A stretch of 64,000 bases of DNA, from positions 62,001 through 126,000 of the forward strand of contig JAXMCW010000002.1 of NCBI GenBank assembly GCA_046349155.1, given 5' to 3'. This document shows, one piece after another, positions 61,568 to 64,000 of the stretch. The DNA comes from Alsobacter sp046349155. GTDB taxonomy: Bacteria > Pseudomonadota > Alphaproteobacteria > Rhizobiales > Beijerinckiaceae. The position numbers were made by a program, and so were the translations under genes. The stretch's first letter is position 1; every line of letters begins with the position of its first letter. A model generated the notes under the pieces. The model ran no database searches and was not told the DNA's origin. It saw only the letters and a list, made by a program, of their open reading frames with translations.

Positions 61568-62329
61568 ATGCCCACGGGGACGCCTCCCACCACCAACGGA
61601 CCCCGCCGCGCGATGCTGCTGACCGGCGCGAGCCGCGGCATCGGTCACGCCACGGTGAAGCGCTTCTCGGCGGCCGGCTGGCGGGTCATCACCTGCTCGC
61701 GGCATGCCTTCCCTGAAAACTGCCCCTGGGAAATGGGCCCCGAGGACCATATCCAGGTCGATCTCGGCAATCCCGACAACACGGAGCTCGCGATCAGGGA
61801 GATCCGCTCCCGCCTCGAGGGCGGGCGGCTCGACGCGCTCGTCAACAATGCGGGCATCTCGCCGAAAGGCCCCGGCGGGGCGCGGCTGAGCACCATCGAC
61901 ACGACGCTGCAGGACTGGCAGCGCGTCTTCCAGGTGAACTTCTTCGCCCCGGCGCTGCTGGCGCGCGGCCTCATCAACGAGCTCGAGGCGGCCAAGGGCT
62001 CGGTGGTGAACGTGACCTCGATCGCCGGCTCGCGCGTCCATCCTTTCGCGGGCGCGGCCTATGCGACCTCCAAGGCGGCGCTCGCTTCGCTCACGCGCGA
62101 GATGGCAGCGGATTTCGGCCCGCATGGCGTCCGCGTCAACGCGATCTCCCCCGGCGAGATCGACACGTCCATCCTGTCCCCCGGGACCGACAAGCTGGTC
62201 GCCCAGATCCCGCTGCGCCGGCTGGGCACTCCGGAGGAGGTCGCCAAGGCGATCTATTTCCTGTGCACGGACCAGTCGAGCTACGTCAACGGCGCCGAGA
62301 TCCACATCAATGGCGGCCAGCACGTCTGA
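61568..62329 (+). CDS. SDR family oxidoreductase
   Basis: Short-chain dehydrogenase, 253 residues. Cofactor motif TGASRGIG near residue 19, LVNNAGISP, catalytic serine in NVTSIAGS and YATSK. The C-terminal block SSYVNGAEIHINGGQHV is typical of 3-oxoacyl-ACP-reductase-like members. The 3' end overlaps the NUDIX gene by 20 bp. Substrate not predictable. Confidence 0.92.
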   Translation: MPTGTPPTTNGPRRAMLLTGASRGIGHATVKRFSAAGWRVITCSRHAFPENCPWEMGPEDHIQVDLGNPDNTELAIREIRSRLEGGRLDALVNNAGISPKGPGGARLSTIDTTLQDWQRVFQVNFFAPALLARGLINELEAAKGSVVNVTSIAGSRVHPFAGAAYATSKAALASLTREMAADFGPHGVRVNAISPGEIDTSILSPGTDKLVAQIPLRRLGTPEEVAKAIYFLCTDQSSYVNGAEIHINGGQHV

Positions 62330-62780
62330 GGACGGCGGCCGCGAGAGCCGCGCCTATCCCTCGCGGCCCTTCATCGCCGCGAGCGTCGCCGTGTTCCGGG
62401 ACGGGAAGGTGCTGCTCGCGGCCCGGACGAAGCCGCCCTCTCCGGCCCTGTTCTCGCTTCCGGGCGGTCTCGTCGAGGTCGGCGAGACGCTGGAGCAGGC
62501 GGCGCTCCGGGAGCTTATGGAGGAAGTGGGCGTCGACGCGGAGATCCTGGGATTCGCCGGCCATGTCGAGGTGATCGAGCGCGACGCCGACGCGCGCGTG
62601 CGCAGTCACTTCGTGGTCAACGCCTTCGCCGCGCGCTGGCTGGCGGGCGAGCCCGTGGTGGGGCCCGAGGCGGCCGAGGTGCGCTTCGTCGCCCCATTCG
62701 AAGCCGGAGCTCTCGCGACCACGCCAGGCCTCTTGCGCATTCTCGACCGCGCAGCCTCCATCGTGGGAGGCCGCTCATGA
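62310..62780 (+). CDS. NUDIX hydrolase
   Basis: 156 residues. The Nudix box is perfect: G53, E59, R67-E68, E71-E72 and G74 in the spacing G-x5-E-x7-R-E-U-x-E-E-x-G-U. Such enzymes cleave nucleoside diphosphates linked to another group. ATG 62310 lies inside the end of the SDR gene (20-bp overlap, other frame), and the stop overlaps the next gene as ATGA, indicating a coupled operon. Confidence 0.93.
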   Translation: MAASTSEDGGRESRAYPSRPFIAASVAVFRDGKVLLAARTKPPSPALFSLPGGLVEVGETLEQAALRELMEEVGVDAEILGFAGHVEVIERDADARVRSHFVVNAFAARWLAGEPVVGPEAAEVRFVAPFEAGALATTPGLLRILDRAASIVGGRS

Positions 62781-63364
62781 GTCGGCGCGGGACGTCGGCC
62801 GCGCTCGTCGTGACGGCAGCGCTCGCGCTGACCATGGCCTGGCTGTCGCCCGATCCCGCATCGGCGCAGTTCTTCTGGCCCTGGAACCGCCCCGCCGCGC
62901 CGCCGCCTCCTCCGGCTACCCCGCAGCCCGAGCGCAAGCCTCGCGCCCCGCGGCCCGCGGCCAAGCCTCCCGCCGCCAAGCCCGGAGAGGCGAAGAAGGA
63001 GGATAAGCCCGGCGACAAGAAGGACGCCAAGGCCGACGCCCAGCCCGAGCCCGAGGCTCCGCCGCCGCCATATGAGCCGCAGCTTCTGAGGTTGTCTGAG
63101 ATCATGGGCGCGCTGGCCTTCCTGCGTCCGCTCTGCGGCGCGCAGGACGGCGCCGATTTCCAGCGCCGGATGGAGAACCTGATCGAGGTCGAGGCCACGT
63201 CCCAGTCCCGCAAGGAGCGGCTGGCGGGAGCCTACAACAAGGGCTACCGGGAATACGCTCAGAGCTATCGCCGCTGCACTCCTGCCGCGCAGGTCATCAT
63301 CCAGCGCTACGCCGACGAGGGCGGCAAGCTGACCCGCGAACTCTCGGGCCGCTTCGGCGGCTGA
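62777..63364 (+). CDS. TIGR02301 family secreted protein
   Basis: 195 residues with a signal peptide (cleavage likely at ASA-QFF), a long Pro/Ala/Lys-rich linker (about 38-95) and a helical C-terminal domain (LSEIMGALAFLRPLCGAQDG, ending in GGKLTRELSGRFGG) with two cysteines in conserved positions. This layout and its place beside a NUDIX gene match the TIGR02301 family of Hyphomicrobiales. Probably periplasmic; function unknown. Confidence 0.85.
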   Translation: MSRRGTSAALVVTAALALTMAWLSPDPASAQFFWPWNRPAAPPPPPATPQPERKPRAPRPAAKPPAAKPGEAKKEDKPGDKKDAKADAQPEPEAPPPPYEPQLLRLSEIMGALAFLRPLCGAQDGADFQRRMENLIEVEATSQSRKERLAGAYNKGYREYAQSYRRCTPAAQVIIQRYADEGGKLTRELSGRFGG

Positions 63365-63442
63365 ACCGGGAAAACCGCGGCCGCCGCCCACGCCCGTGCG
63401 CGATAGGATGCGACCGACGGGACGCGGCCTGCGCCGCGGCGA

Positions 63443-64000
63443 TCAGCCGGCCGGCTGCAGGGCCTCCGCGAACCGCACGGGCTCGCCCCGGCCGGGCTGG
63501 GCCACCTCGCCCTCCCACATCACCGGGACGCCGCGGACCACCGTCCCGACAGGCCAGCCCATGACGCTCACGCCGTCATAGGGCGTCCAGGCGCACTTCG
63601 AGGCGATCCAGCCATTCGTGATGGTCTGGCGCTTCTTCAGGTCGACGACCGTGAGGTCGGCGTCGAACCCCACGGCGACACGGCCCTTCATGGCCATGCC
63701 GAAGAGGCGGGCAGGCCCGGCGCTCGTCAGGTCGACGAAGCGGCCCAGGCTGAGCCGCCCCGCCGCGACGTGGTCGAGCATGATCGGGACCAGCGTCTGC
63801 ACGCCCGTCATGCCGGACGGAGACGCGGGATAGGGCTTCGCCTTCTCCTCCAGCGTGTGCGGCGCATGGTCGGACCCCAGCACGTCGACGACGCCCTGCT
63901 CGACGCCCCACCAGATTCCGGCGCGGTGTGCGGCGTCGCGGACGGGCGGGTTCATCTGCACGAGGGTGCCGAGACGGGCATAGGCCTCCGCGCCGTCGAG
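63443..64000 (-). CDS. Dihydroorotase, C-terminal part (N-terminus outside window)
   Basis: The frame is open to the window edge, giving 185 codons of the 3' end. The metal-binding motif GSDHAPHT, the following SGMTGVQTLVPIMLDHV and the C-terminal VDLKKRQTITNGWIASKC segment are those of class I dihydroorotase/cyclic amidohydrolases. It closes or opens the pyrimidine ring precursor (carbamoyl-aspartate to dihydroorotate). A PyrC role versus an inactive PyrX type or a related hydantoinase cannot be decided, since the first metal histidines are outside the window. Confidence 0.85.
   Translation of the reverse strand, partial: LDGAEAYARLGTLVQMNPPVRDAAHRAGIWWGVEQGVVDVLGSDHAPHTLEEKAKPYPASPSGMTGVQTLVPIMLDHVAAGRLSLGRFVDLTSAGPARLFGMAMKGRVAVGFDADLTVVDLKKRQTITNGWIASKCAWTPYDGVSVMGWPVGTVVRGVPVMWEGEVAQPGRGEPVRFAEALQPAG

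Overview
The window is chromosomal DNA from a high-GC alphaproteobacterium, most likely of the order Hyphomicrobiales. The evidence is the gene order DUF2232-rplI-dnaB-alr-radA-cvpA-purF-SDR at the left end, and the TIGR02301, NUDIX, SDR and pdxH group at the right end, both typical of that order. Genus cannot be fixed from the sequence. I saw no tRNA, rRNA, CRISPR array, integrase or insertion sequence.

Left core (1-8.5 kb): housekeeping genes on the plus strand, with a clear intrinsic terminator after rplI. Accessory metabolic region (8.5-32 kb): a mirror-image pair of FAD oxidoreductase-MarR units, an indolepyruvate-oxidoreductase-type gene pair (alpha, and a beta fused to a long extra domain), a complete peptide/nickel-type ABC transporter operon ending in an exported VOC protein, and a divergent cluster. 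That cluster has on one side an aminotransferase, an amino-acid binding protein and a permease, and on the other a 2-aminobenzoate-CoA-ligase-like enzyme, a GntR regulator, a RutA-like flavin monooxygenase, an HpcH/HpaI aldolase and a cyclase/isatin-hydrolase-like metalloenzyme. The enzyme types together suggest import and breakdown of an aromatic amino acid or indole/anthranilate-type compound. A 13-bp near-repeat in two of its intergenic regions is a candidate operator for the GntR protein.

Mixed region (32-48 kb): an orphan TssH/ClpV-type ATPase lacking its N-terminal domain, a cyclic-nucleotide module (HD phosphohydrolase plus class III cyclase), a polysaccharide flippase, a Tim44-like protein, malonyl-CoA decarboxylase, an amidase, an omega-transaminase, a metallophosphoesterase whose twin-arginine signal has no standard start codon, an L,D-transpeptidase and a histone-deacetylase-like amidohydrolase.

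Right part (48-64 kb): a RibB with an N-terminal HTH and a degenerate RibA domain, preceded by two perfect inverted repeats; aroC; a 1352-residue membrane-bound single-module peptide synthetase of the Pls/PosA type (A-T, six predicted membrane segments, three hexapeptide-repeat domains), the main candidate for an interesting natural-product system; then a histidine phosphatase, fabI, kup, a CbpA-like co-chaperone, a lipoprotein, pdxH, an SDR, a NUDIX hydrolase, a TIGR02301 protein and the C-terminal part of a dihydroorotase cut by the window end.
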